Source of the DNA: Cubamyces lactineus
Lineage: Eukaryota; Basidiomycota; Agaricomycetes; Polyporales; Polyporaceae
DNA length: 64,000 nucleotides
Assembly: GCA_022376465.1 (NCBI GenBank)
Contig: JACDTU010000011.1
Coordinates: forward strand, 682,001-746,000
Reading direction: 5' to 3'
The notes under the pieces are model-generated. The model was not told the DNA's origin, searched no databases, and saw nothing but the letters and a program-made list of their open reading frames with translations. The translations under genes were made by a program, and so were the position numbers. This document shows, one piece after another, positions 45,338 through 57,038 of this stretch. How positions within the stretch are numbered: the first letter of the stretch is position 1; each line of letters starts with the position of its first letter.

Positions 45338-46997
45338 TCACGCATCGGGCGCGTCATCGGATAGGATGCCTCTGGCCCAGGCGGAATCGCCGATAAGACG
45401 CTCCGCAAAGAAGTTGCCCAGTTTTGCCCGAAGCTCCTCGATGATGGACGCGTCCGCACCCGAGTCGGGATTGAGAGGAGTCGGGCGCAGGGACGGGGGA
45501 TGGATCATTGTGAATCCCTCCTGAATTAAGCGCACAGCACTGGTCAGAAATAGTCGCCACGCACAGCGACATACACTCACAATGACCAGGTCGACGAGCG
45601 AGCTTGACTCGCCCGGCATGCACTCGTCACCCACGATCTTGGCACCCTGGTGCTTCACCAAACCCTGTCTGACAGCCTCCTTCCCGATGCCCATCAGGCC
45701 GCGAATGGCGCCTTCGCGGGTGGATCTACTCTTCCCCTCGCCAATGAGCCCTACGATAAGCGTCTTGACTATGCGCGACGACAGGCCCGGGTATGTTGTA
45801 GAATAATGGGTAAGGAGATGCGAGAGTATCTGCGCTGCGGCTGTGCGCAGATGTGCGGCATGAGAGGGGGGTAGGGCGGAGTGAAGGAGGATGGAGAAGA
45901 TCGACGGAAGAAGTTGGTGTAGCTAAGGCGGGGATATCAACGATGCTGGCCACCAAATGCGTTAGGACGGAGGCACTCACATATGGCTCAACGCCCAGAG
46001 TCTGGTTACCGAGCAGGGCATCAATGACGTCCAGCAATACTTCGAGGACTCTACCATCGTTTTCATTCTGCGAACCACTGCGCAGCGCATCGACGACACC
46101 CTGTCCTACCCATCGTACAAGATATGGGAGAAGAGGCGACAGGCCCGCGTCCTGTCGCAGACTTGCCAAGGCTGCGGTGCGCTTGGAGAAATCGGAGGTG
46201 GGTGGGAGTAGAGAGGAGGTGAGACGTGTGTAATATAACTGCAGCTCGCGCGAGAGCACTTGCTTGACAGCAATATGCTGTTGGGGCTGCTGTTTCGCAG
46301 GTTGTAGAGGGGAGGGTCGGTCAGAAGAGGGAGGTGTTGGAGGGAATATAGATCCGGGTGCGTTTGAGGGTTGCTTTGCTACCGCACTCTCTGGATCGAT
46401 CTCTCGCGGGACTGCAGGCGGATTTTCTGGGATGAGCGGCTGGACACCCTCGACGGCAAGCCAATGCGCGGTCCAGGTGACGCCTTTCGGTAGTGTTACC
46501 TTCTCTTCACGCAGGACGCGGTCGAATTCGATCTCCTCGTCTTCAATGAAGTAGACGGGACCAGCTGCTTGCATTTGGGGGAAGGGAAGGGCGCGTCGGA
46601 ATGTTGGAGGGTTGTAAGGGAAGTGGCCGTATAGAGGTTCGATGTTCAAGACGCGCAGGGCTTGGTCGATGTCTGCGGTGGTCAATGTTGTCCGTTTCGC
46701 ATGTCTCATGAAACGAGCCGCTTCCTTTGGTCGACCTCAGTTGAGACGGTCGATGCCCAACACAATGAGTGCGTACCTCCACCACTTGTTGAATGCGGTA
46801 TTCAACATCACTGGCCAGAGCCGAGGCTACAATGTCGGAAATATTGATTATGTTCAACGACTCTGCAACGTCCTGGATCACACTTAGGAACCTTTCGGGA
46901 AGCGTCAAGACTGTGACCATACCCGGACGGAGTCCGTCTTGTAAATGCCGGGCACTTTGGCATGCGCATGCCTAGCTTTGGGTGCTTGTTTGCTCAT
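45338..46997 (-). CDS. TAF6: TFIID subunit 6 (TAF6), 479 residues, 5 exons
   Basis: Exons: 46923-46997, 46777-46872, 45981-46724, 45581-45922, 45338-45520, all phase 0. After VPGIYKTDSVR the histone-fold domain covers residues 22-95: DVAESLNIINISDIVASALA, SDVEYRIQQVVE | EAARFMRHAKRTTLTTADID, QALRVLNIEPLYG. The conserved FIEDEEIEFDRVL and the long middle linker (Pro/Gln-rich) follow. The TAF6 C-terminal HEAT-repeat domain comes next: SRELQLYYTRLTSSLL, VLLDVIDALLGNQTLGVEPY | LHQLLPSIFSILLHSALPPS, TREGAIRGLMGIGKEA. TAF6 pairs with TAF9 in TFIID and, in many fungi, in SAGA. The start at 46997 is the first ATG in the frame that splices to the histone fold. Intron 4 (60 bases) is in frame and stop-free, so retention would add 20 residues. 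Confidence 0.94.
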
Positions 46998-47470
46998 GGC
47001 TCCTCTCACAGAGCTAGTCTTCGGATTCCGTGTCGCCGATGCTCAGCAGTTCAGAAATCTGCAGCGAGATGAAGGTAGTATGGAGAGGAATACGATCTCA
47101 GCAGTTGCGGCAATGGATGAATGGTGCAGGTCAAGTGTGGCACGCGCTTGCAGCTGTTGACACAATTACTTAGGCGCGCGGTTTAGCCATGTGGATGGGC
47201 GTCTATACTCTTGATCGAATTCGGGCCGGAGTCGCCGATGAGCCTGGGTGACCTCATCTTGCCGCAGACTGTGCGCGGCCGCGGCTTACGAAGTTGGTCA
47301 TCTACTTTCCGCGAGCTTCTTCCGCTCAGTCGTACTCAGCTTGGACTCTGTGGATCCGGAGGGCTTGAGAGCGATTTTTGTAGGATACTGCACTCAGAGT
47401 AAGTACTTCTTACTCACGTTACGGGCGTAGTCGTGATTGTGATAGCTAGTGTCTCCAGCATTGCACCGCG
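46998..47470. promoter_or_regulatory. Divergent region between TAF6 and the F-box gene
   Basis: 473 bases between divergent start codons, so both promoters lie here. No clear box is recognised. Confidence 0.4.
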
Positions 47471-49006
47471 ATGGCGAAGCTTGACGACCTCCCAGTCGAA
47501 GTCCTCGAACAAATTCTCCTCCTGCTAGACCCAGTAGACGTCGCACAGTTCTCGCAAACTTGCTCTCAATACCATGCGCTCATATACAACGACCCCGAAG
47601 ATCAGCGTCTGTGGCGTGAATTGTACTTACAGCAGCCATTCGACGACCTCCGGCAATGCTACACTCCTCTCGGACGTCCCTTGCAAAACATCGATTGGAA
47701 GGCGCACTTGCAGCGGATCATACGAGCGCGGAGCATTCTGACGAACGTATCGGCTTGTCGGCCGGAAGAGCGCTGTACCATCCTCCGGACGCTCGTCGAC
47801 ATGGTGTCCAATGTTCCTCCAGTGAGGCACACCGAGGTCATCGACATATCCATGAACCATGTCTGGGCCACCGCAATGCTCCGCGGAAGTACTCTTCTCG
47901 AACACGACGAATGGGAGCTCTCCGCCGAAGAGCGCCAGCTCCGCGCACGGCTGCACACGTACTTTGGGCTCACTGCGCGGGACTTCCAGCACCAGCACCG
48001 CACGGCGTCGCGCGCGTTCGTATACGCGATGCGCAACTACAAGTACGACAATGATTTCGGGCCGTTCATGTTGGATGGGAGCGGGCGCGTCAACTGGATT
48101 CACCTGCGCGCGATCCACCACGTGATGTCGATGCACATCGTCCCGACGACGGAGGAGACGGAGAACGCAGAATTCAACCTGTTTCCGATGTCTATGCCGT
48201 GGACCCAGAGCATCATCCCGAGCGACATGGAATTGGATCAGGAGCAGGACTGGGCCGGGGTCACGGGAAGGTGGCAATGTTCATTCTGTTTCGTCGACCA
48301 CCGCGAATTATTGAGTGAGTTGACCCTTTGCCGAGTCGAAGTCCTCATTACTGACGTCTATTATCCAGTATATAACAATTTCAATGTACGTCTTGATTTG
48401 CTAGAGATTGATCTCATACTCACTGGGCCGGTCGGCCAGTCTTCTGATACCGAGCCGTTGCATACGGAGATCTTCGATGATCCGGACTTTGTAGAGGTTT
48501 TTCGATCGATCTACGTCGAACTCCGTGTTTTGGGGACAGAAGAGGACCCAGATCATCCCGGACGACCGCGCATAAACTTTGGTGGCTCTTTGGATGGACA
48601 TGCTATTTTCGTAGGATATGTCAAGGTGACTCCTGACGATCAGATTCGCTGGCATTTTGTGAGTCTTTCATTGGTCTTGATCCTAAAGCCCGTGTGTTTG
48701 ACACGCTCTCTAGACTTCTGGCGAGCAAGGGAATGCTATCTGGAGGTCGGTAGATCTTACTACAGGTGTACATGGTCCTCGCTCACGCATAGGTGTTCGC
48801 AGCTCTGAAGGAGTGCAGATCGGAAACGTGCGCTCGAAGTACGGTGTTCTAGGATCATGGACCACTGTCCTACATGATAGACATGATCCAGTCGGTATGT
48901 AGACCTGATCGCTCTCGCCAACGTCCTCTCTGAGATGTCGTGTACCGCAGGACCTTTCTGGCTGTGGAAAGTGGGCGAAGTCGCTGGAGATGATCTTCCT
49001 GTATAG
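47471..49006 (+). CDS. F-box protein of a basidiomycete family, 419 residues, 6 exons
   Basis: Exons: 47471-48314, 48369-48385, 48440-48658, 48714-48745, 48803-48894, 48951-49006. The F-box is at the very start: LDDLPVEVLEQILLLLDPVD, VAQFSQTCSQYHALIYNDPE, LWRELYLQQPFDD. F-box proteins dock on Skp1 in SCF ubiquitin ligases and choose substrates. The C-terminal half is a module shared by many basidiomycete F-box proteins: DWAGVTGRWQCSFCFVDHRE, then IYNNFN, FDDPDFVEVFRSIYVELRVL, INFGGSLDGHAIFVGYVKVT, IRWHFTSGEQGNAIW, SSEGVQIGNVRSKYGVLGSW, HDPVGPFWLWKVGE. This looks like a small beta-barrel that may bind a ligand; function unknown. Exon 2 has 17 bases. The first two introns are each 54 bases and stop-free, so the frame stays open if they are retained. 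Confidence 0.9.
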
Positions 49007-49455
49007 CGGCCTTGAATGGTCGGGGAATTATGCATATCACGTTATATTGGGTTACATCCTATGGCAACTCCCACTGTTAGTTTGATAGAGAAATACATCG
49101 GGTTCTTTGGACGTAGTACTATCCTCTGCCGAGGTCTAGCGGCTTGCAGCTAATAGTGGGCTGTATCGCCCGCTCAAAGAGCTTGCGCTATGCGCAGAAC
49201 GCTCCGCAGGAACCTAGCAACGCTATTCTGCGGACGCCTTGGTTACTTGACAGAGGCAACATGTTCGCAGCACGAACGACAACAAGTGCCATATTGGGCA
49301 GCCTCGGAGACTGCCGCGGGCGCTCGGTGTGCGGAGGTCGCTGGAATACGGCGCGTCTCGCTTGCGTAGCTCAGCAGTCCAGCCCAGGCTGCAGCTACTA
49401 CGCTCAGCACTCGACTCGAGCGCAGCTTCTTCTCCACCACTACCACTACAACGCC
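49007..49455. promoter_or_regulatory. Intergenic, 3' flank of F-box gene and leader of the BBC1-like gene
   Basis: 449 bases. From 49144 an open frame runs in phase into the BBC1-like start codon (104 codons). Its composition is unlike the protein that follows and it probably represents 5' leader. Confidence 0.4.
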
Positions 49456-52400
49456 ATGTCAGACCCACCACCGAAGAAGGTCAGCTCTCTACGCGACCGC
49501 ATCGCCGCGTTCGAGAACAAGGGCTCCGCGCCAGCCCCGGCACCCCCACCTGCGCCCCGCCCCAAGCCGGGACACCTCGCCTGGAATCCCAAGCCCATCT
49601 CGCCGCCGACGTCGCCCAAGGCCACCACGGACGACGCCGAGAGCCGCAAGGCTGCAGGGATGTCCGCTGCAGACGCGAAGGAGGCCATCGGGAAGCTGTC
49701 CCTGAAGGAGCGCATGGCTGCGCTCCAGGGCTCGGGCGCCTTTGGTGCGCCCGCTGCCCCGCCCCCGCGGCCGTCTGGCGAGAAGCCTAAGTGGAAGCCC
49801 CCGCCGGTCGTGCAGAAGGTCGAGCCGATTGGGGGAGACGATGATGGAGACAAGCCTGCGGAGGAGAGGGAGAAGGCGGCGGATGAGGGGGAGCATGCTA
49901 CTGCGGCCCGGAGCAAGTCTCCTGGTGGAGAAGGTGAAGTGAAGGACAGCGAGCAGGAGCCGAAGGAGGAGAGCGAGAGCGGTGAACCAGACCCAGAGGA
50001 AGAGGAGAGACAGCGTCGTGCTGCGCTGGCGGCGAAGATGGCACGTCTCGGTGGGGCGAGGATTGGGATGGCCCCGCCGATCTTTGGCAGGAAACCGGAC
50101 ATCCCGCCCAAGAAGGTGCAGAAGGTGGAGGAGCAGCCAAAGGAGGAGAAACCCGCCGAGCCATCGCCCGCTGTTGAGGCATCGGAAGGTGTGATTACAA
50201 GTGATCGTACCAGTGAGCAGTCCTTGATTGGTCCTGTAGCCCACGCAGTGGTCGAACCGGCGGCGGGAGAGAGTGCTCCTGCATCTACGGAAGAGGGAGC
50301 TGCTACGGCGTCTACAGGTAAGAATATTACAGCTTCTATCCGAAGCTTTAGCTGAACATCAGCGTTATTTAGATTACTTCGCTGCTCCGAGGAAGGACTC
50401 TGCTGCGTCCTCGACACTCTCGCCAGAATCGGCGGCAGCATCACCTCCTGTCCGTTCACCTGCAATGCCGGTCCCACAAGTGCCCAGGAGAGCCGCTCCA
50501 CCTCGCAAGCGTCCCGCTGCGAAATCGCCTTCCCCTGCTCCGCAGCCCGTCATCGACCAGGAGCTCCAAGAGAGCCCGTCCCCGCTGGCAGAGACTACAG
50601 CTGCTGAGGCTACCGAAGCAGAGACGAAGGAACAACCCACTGTTCCTGAAGTCGAGAATTCTGGTCCTCATGGTGACAGAGAGCCTGAGGTGACCGAGGG
50701 GCAGGTCGAGAAACCGGAGGAGGAAGCCCTGACCGCTGAGGATGTCCATGAAGAGGAAGCGCCCGCAGATGAGGTCGCTCCTCCGGCCGCTGAAGAGGAA
50801 CGCAAATCAGAGTCGGAACTGCAGGCACTAGAGCCAGAACAGCACGAAGAACAGCACGAAGTTGTTGCCGCCGAGACTGAAGAGCCCAAGCAGGAGGAGC
50901 CGGAACCCGAGCCAGAGCACGCAGCTGAAACCGAGGAAACCGCGGAACCAGCGGCGGAGCAGCCCGAAGAGGAGGAAGACGAGGCCGCTCGTCGTAAGCG
51001 TATCGCTGAACGCATTGCCAAGTCCGGTGGGTTCAACCCCTTCGGCGGAGGGATGCCCCCTCCTCCCATCCGCAGGGACAGTGCCGATTCTGCGCGCTCG
51101 GTGCGTTCGCCCGTCGTGTCGCCGCCGCCTCACCCTCCCCTTCCTGTTCGGCGCGACAGTCACCAGGACGGTGCGATCAAGTCTCCGCCGCCGGCGCCGG
51201 AACGGAAGGATAGTGTTGGGTCGGTGCATTCTAAGGCAGAGGGGCAGGATTCTCTGGATGGTAACTAACATTTTCTCGCCGTGGTCGGCGTGTGGAATTG
51301 TACGAGTAGGGTATTGATCAAGTGCTTCTGTAGATCGCCACCACCGTGCGGCAGCGTTTGCCACTGAGAGTGGCATCGAGGAGGAAGATGAGGGTGAAGA
51401 AGGGGTTGCACCTGCACATGATGCACCCGCTGAAGAGGCGGACGAAGAACCCGCAGAAGAAGTTGAGGAAGCGGCGGAAGCACGTGCTGAGCATGAGGCC
51501 TCCCATACCCTCGCACACGAAGAGACTCGCGAGGAGTTTGAAGAGGATAAAGGCGATACTGGCAATGTTTCGGATGCTCGTGAGAGGGAAGAGGAGCCCG
51601 AGCGGGCTGAAGAAGCGACGGACGAACCTGTCGTGCCGCACCATCCTCCTCACGCTCCCAGACCGCTTCCCACTCTCCCCGTCGCTCAAGCTGCAGACGA
51701 GGCTGGCGAAGAAGAGGTGCATGTGTCTGCTCCACGTCCACCTGTAACTTCCCCACCGCCTCCGCCCAAGAGGCACTCTCTTCCTCCTCCGCCGAGAGCT
51801 GCTCCGCCCCCACCGGTAGCTCCCGCACAAGAGGCGGTGGAAGAGGAGCACGTGGCAATTTCGCAGCATGAGGAAGAGGAGGCCTATGCAAGGCATGCTC
51901 GTCAGATGGGGACGGAACATGAGGTGGAAGCGGAGCATGAGTACGAAGGCGACGAGGACAGCCAACATTTGGCGTACGATGACGAGCAGGATGAGCCTGA
52001 GCAAAATCGGTCTAGGAAGGAAGAACACACAGTTGAACATCCTCCGCCCCCGCCTCCTCCTCGGCATGCAGTGCCCATTCCGGCGCACATGAGAGACGAC
52101 GAAGAGGAAGAAGAGGACGAAAACGAGGATGACTTCGAGGCGCCCTCGTTGCCTCCGCCTCCGGCTCGTCGTACGTCGGTCAACGTACCTCCCTCGCCTT
52201 CGCATGCCCCACCACATGTCGAACAAGAAGCGGATGTAAACGAGCACGAAGAGCCCGAAGCAAACATTGAAGACACCGCTCCGCCGCCGCCTCCGCCACG
52301 CAGTGCCCGACCGACCTCTCCTCTGGTGTCTACTGCAGCACCAAGCAGACCTGTACCTCCCCCTATCCGGAACCCTTCAGAGATCGAACACGAGCACGAG

Positions 52401-54378
52401 CAAGAGGTGCTGGACGATTCCGATGTCGGTGAGTGCACATCGCGCTCATATTTGTATCTTGAGGAATAAGTAGCTAATCGACATTCGTTCATTTATCTAA
52501 GACCCAATCGACCCGGAGTTTTACAGCCCACAGAGGTCTGCGGCGCTGGAAAACAACCAGCCCATCAGTCCTCTTCCGACGTCCTCTTGGGCTCTGAGCT
52601 CTCCGCCTCCTCCACCCCCGGCGCGAGTGGTATCTCCGCCGCCGTCGAGTGCGCTGCCTCCCCCGCCCCAGCGGGTTGTCTCGCCGCCTCCACCTCCTGC
52701 CCGTGTCGTTTCCCCTCCTGCAGTGACAAGCCCCCCACCTCCCCCTGCAGCTGAAGATGCCGAGGAGAAGGACAAAGAAGAAGAAGATGCAGAGCTTGCC
52801 CGTCGTCGAACTATCGCAGAACGGATGGCTAAGCTTGGAGGTATCCGGTTTGGCGCACCACCTCCAATGCCCGCTGTTCGTCGTCCGCCTCCACCACCCG
52901 AGACGGAGCGTGAGGAGGGGCAAGAGCACGCAGAATCGGAGAACCCAGCGGAGGCTGAGGAAGCTGCTCCAGAGGAAGAAGAGGACGAGTTTGCTCGGAA
53001 GCAGCGTATTGCTGCTCGGATCGCTGGTATGGGCGGGATGCGTTTGGGCATGATTCCTGGTATGGCACCTCCTGTTCCCCGCCCTCCTGTGCGGAGGGAA
53101 GAGGAAGAGGAACGCGCTCCGCCTCCGCCCAAACGCTCTGCACCTGCATCGGCGCCTCCGCCTCCACCCGAGCACGAAGTAGACCAGGGCGACGAATCAG
53201 ACTACCAGCATGTATCGGACAGCGAGCGCGTTATCCATGAAGAAAGCGAGCTCGAAGAGGTAACGTACACTGATGCTGAGGAGGAGGCGCCTCCGCCTCC
53301 CGTACCCGATCGTGGAGCACGGCGCGTATCTACGGGCCCACCGCCTGTTCCTCAAGCGCGACCTCAATCCCCTCCTTCTCTTGCTTCACCACCACCTGTT
53401 CCCCGGACACGTCCCCCTGCCCCTCCCGCATTCACATACCCTCCACCTCCACCACCTCCGCCTGCTCTGAGCACTACTCACGATGCTCAGGGCGATTTCG
53501 TGATCGTTGATCAAGGCCAGAGTGCCGACGAGCCCCCGCCTCCGCCACCGCCGCGTTCTGCCAGGCCTCCCCCACGTGGGGTGCCACTCCCGCCCCCTCC
53601 ACCTCCGCCCGCGGACCCGTCGGGCAGTCACAGTGAAAGCGCCGGTATCATCAGCGTAGATTTCGGCGGAGAAGCTGACCTGTCTTTGTCTGGACAATGG
53701 TCCGAGGACTCGACCAACTACCCCTCCGCCCCTGCAGCCCAGCCTCACGATCAAGCACCTGTGGCACCCAGCATTCCCCAACAAACGCCTAACGTTCCGG
53801 CGTCACAGCCTCCTGCTGAGCTGCATCTGACTTCCGAAGAGCTGATGGCCCACTGGGGCCGCGTGGGCGTCCAGGTCCACGAAGTGGCGGCAGCATTGTA
53901 TGAAAGGTCGAAAAAGAGTGTTGTTGGAGACGGTTCGTACCTCGGCTTCGTCACCGCTGTCTTGGGTCAGGTGCCGAACGCGGCACAGCCGGCGCATCCG
54001 TTCGACTCCTTTGGGTATCTGGTTTACAGTCAGTCTGCGAGCGCGGTGCAACGGCGCGTTAGCGACATCATGCCCGGAGACGTGCTCGTCGTGGAGGAGG
54101 CGAAGTTCAAGGGCCATAAGGGCCTGCAGGGCTACCACCAGAACGTCGGTATAGGCCAGCCGCTGTTCGCGGTCATCGGGGACTTCGAGGCAAAGAAGTC
54201 AAAGGTGAAGGTGTTCCAGGCGAACCAGCATGTCGGGCACCAGAGTGTGGAGTCCGCCAGCTATCGGTTGGAAGATCTGAAGAGTGGAACGGTTAAGGTG
54301 CGTGGCTGGCGCGCGCGCCATTGGTAGCAATCTTGATCTCACCGTTCCTTTCAGATTTTCAGAGTTTTGGAAGCGTAA
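49456..54378 (+). CDS. BBC1/AIM3-like actin-patch protein, proline-rich, 1554 residues
   Basis: Exons: 49456-50317, 50373-51260, 51334-52428, 52502-54297, 54355-54378. The start MSDPPPKKVSSLRDRIAAFE is followed by more than 1300 residues of alternating acidic (Glu/Asp) and polyproline segments (SH3-ligand-like PPPPPP runs). Embedded are repeated short basic modules: LKERMAALQGSGAFG, RRAALAAKMARLGGARIG, RRKRIAERIAKSGGFNPFGG, RRRTIAERMAKLGGIRFG, RKQRIAARIAGMGGMRLG. The last 165 residues are folded: LTSEELMAHWGRVGVQVHEV, GDGSYLGFVTAVLGQV, IMPGDVLVVEEAKFKGHKG, VGIGQPLFAVIGDFE, YRLEDLKSGTVK | IFRVLEA. This matches the C-terminal cysteine-proteinase-fold domain of yeast Bbc1/Aim3, regulators of Arp2/3-dependent actin patches. 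No N-terminal SH3 domain is visible, unlike yeast Bbc1. Naming is by that C-terminal domain and the overall layout. Confidence 0.82.
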
Positions 54379-55262
54379 TGCACGGACATCAGTATAATGT
54401 AGGACTCGGCGGATCAATCGGAGGACTATCATGACGGTTATGCACATGCACAAGAGCCCACCCATATTGACTGTCTCGACGCTCGTGTATCATAGGCTCC
54501 CATCGCGTTGACAGACAGTCGATCTCACGTTGTGCTAACGAACCTTCACCGATGAAGGCTTACGCCCAATAAGTCCCAAATTTCTCTCCCAAACATCCTT
54601 GTTGCTTGCACGATCGCGGGGAGCATCCTAAGGTCAGTACCACACAAAGCAAGAATAAAGGATGATTGATTCTGCTTCACCGATAAGATTTCAGCCCCAG
54701 AATGCTCAAGGTAAGCGCTATTGTGACTACCAACTAGTTGATATTCGCGGTTTTTTAGTCACAGATCTTCCTTTATTCAAGCCGGAAATGTGGCAAGTTC
54801 AAACCGATGGGAAGGCATAGATGTCGCGGACCAAATAAAGCCAAATGCCACCTTTGATACAGTTGTGGCTGATGCAACTTGAACTTCTAGTATGTACGCA
54901 CCACTCCTTTAATACAGAAACTGCGTACCACCTCACCTAAAAACATAGTATAAGAGCGCAACGTCGTTAACATCGTTGCCTTCTGCTGATAGAGATGCGA
55001 GGCAAATTTCAGCCAGCCACGAATTTGACGCGCAAGGCGCGATCTTGAATGCGCGAACGTAGTGCCGTGCAGTTGAGTTATGTTATGTGGCACTGCCGCT
55101 AATTGAAGTGGCACGTCTGCGTGTAACTTCCAGTAGTCCCCGGCGGGACAAAAGGATTGTCGCAAAGAAATGTTTAGCTGCAGCGTCCCTCGTATAAGGA
55201 AGCTCCCCCAAGTGAGACCCAAACTGTACACCTCTAGTCTCTGTCAAGCCACCTACAGTACG
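54379..55262. promoter_or_regulatory. Intergenic, AT-richer, promoter side of the zinc-finger gene
   Basis: 884 bases with lower GC than the neighbours. No domain-bearing frame (the minus frame at 54887-55231 has none). The right end holds the promoter and leader of the zinc-finger gene. Confidence 0.4.
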
Positions 55263-56523
55263 ATGTCCTCGAACTGCATCGTCTACGCTATGCCTGCAGC
55301 ACCCCAGAACCGTGCGGAAAGCACAGATGCGCCGCCGTTCCTTCGTGGCTCTAACGTATCTTTTCTACACCCTTTCCCTGGTTATGATCCTTCGGTCTTA
55401 AATCCCTATGTGCCGCAGTGGCAAGCAGAGATATTGGAGAGGTGCGTCATACATCATTACACCGGTGACAGTAGTCTCACATGGGTGAGGTAGTCGAGAC
55501 ATCCTCGCTCCGGAGTTGAGTGCTGAAGATGCCACTGCGATCGCCGTCCACGATCTCTCTTCGGCGACGTTCAATATCACCACATCTCAAGATGCCGCTC
55601 TCATGACCAGTGCCAGTCCCTGGGCTTCTCAGTTTGCAGCTACCGCCGAGCGGGTATCCTCAGGGTGCCAGTTCAGAGCTAACGTCCAAGGCCATGCTGA
55701 GGGTCCTGGACATTTCCGCTTCAATCAAACGGTTGAAGCCTGCGCTGGTGCACCGGCCGCCTCCACGGATGCAGTGCGGAGTCTAGTCGACGATGCCCCG
55801 CCCATGTCCGAGCTCTCCCCCTCCCAGCCTCAGCCACTCTTTCCTCCAGCGCTTCAGCATGCCGACAGAAATCCTCATATCCCTCCCCTCCGCGAAGTTG
55901 ATCTAACCCAGAGACAAAGTACGGCGCAAACAATGGAGTCCTATGACTGCATTGCATCAGCACCAAGTGCTACATCGGCCGCGACGACTCCCTCCCCCCA
56001 CATGCGACCATTCGATGTCTCATACCCGTCAGCTACCGAGTATCGCCGGAACACTCAAGTGCCACTAGATTTCTTCCTCGAACACATGGTTAAACACACT
56101 GGTTGGTCCTGTCCGTTCTGCGACTACAAGCAGGTCAAGAAGCGTCGCCCCGACTTCAGGCGTCATATCTACACTCACTGCCCGGAGGCAGAGCTCTATG
56201 ACTCTAGTGACCCGTCTTCCGCAAGCCAGCGCATCCGGAAACGGTGGTGCTGTGGTGTACCCGTTCACCTGGCTGCGGAGTACGGTATTCACCCCCCCTT
56301 CAAGACAGTCGTAATCGTCGACGGCGTCAAAAACGTAGGTGGATGCGATGCAAGGCTCAGTCGCGCGGATGCGCTGCGTCGGCACATCCGGAACCCTTCG
56401 AACAGCTGTGTATCGACTATGTACGCCCGGGTCAGCGCGGACGCACACGAGCCGAAGACACGAGCTCGTAAGATCCGTCGCGCCTACGCAGGTCGTGCTG
56501 AGAAGGCGCGGAGACAGGTTTGA
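55263..56523 (+). CDS. C2H2-like zinc-finger protein, 402 residues
   Basis: Exons: 55263-55441 and 55494-56523, with a 52-base intron in phase 2. The first 250 residues are Ser/Pro/Ala-rich with no fold visible. Near residues 275-310 there is GWSCPFCDYKQVKKRRPDF followed by RRHIYTHC: Cys-x2-Cys, a basic spacer, then two histidines, i.e. one C2H2-type finger. Further on are WCCGVPVHLAAEYGI and GGCDARLSRADALRRHIRNP with a terminal Cys; this pattern recurs in basidiomycete proteins with one good and one degenerate finger. The C-terminus is strongly basic (KTRARKIRRAYAGRAEKARR), consistent with nuclear localisation and DNA binding. A role as a transcription factor is inference. Confidence 0.8.
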
Positions 56524-57038
56524 ATACCCTTCCGTCTCCCTAGTTACACATACCCTTTTCCCTGATAACGCGTGGCCTCATAAATTGGGAGCTCGCTGTA
56601 CTGCTCAATACGGTACCTTCTTCCGGTCTCGTCTTCTCGTCCGCAATCGTACTCCTCCTGCTACCCAGGCTGCCCGGTTATACATACGGGCCTGTCCGAC
56701 CTTCGAACCCTATGACTTTCTAACTCGGACACTTGATACGTTATTACATATGTAGTAATCTATCTTTACTGCTGTATCCTTAGTACTCACCTATAATGCG
56801 ATATCAATTTCCAGTTAAACGCTATCCGGGTCTGAAGTCGTCCCTTGACTCCCCAAGCCCTCTGGGTGCGCACCAGGGCGCACCTTAAGTCGCCAACTCC
56901 GAGAAAGTCGGACTGCAACGCCGCATTCAGCTCCACGTGACCAGGAATTTCTCGGGCGCTTCTTATTCTCAGAGTTGCCGACCCCAGTGCTAAACGAGTT
57001 TCAATTCCTCATCTCCTACTGCTGCACATCTCACCGCT
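56524..57038. promoter_or_regulatory. Intergenic, promoter side of EBP2
   Basis: 515 bases between tandem plus-strand genes. No recognisable element or gene. Confidence 0.4.

Noticed and set aside
49144..49455. N-terminal extension of the BBC1-like protein
   Set aside because: In frame, but its composition is unlike the protein and no SH3 or other domain is present. Treated as leader.
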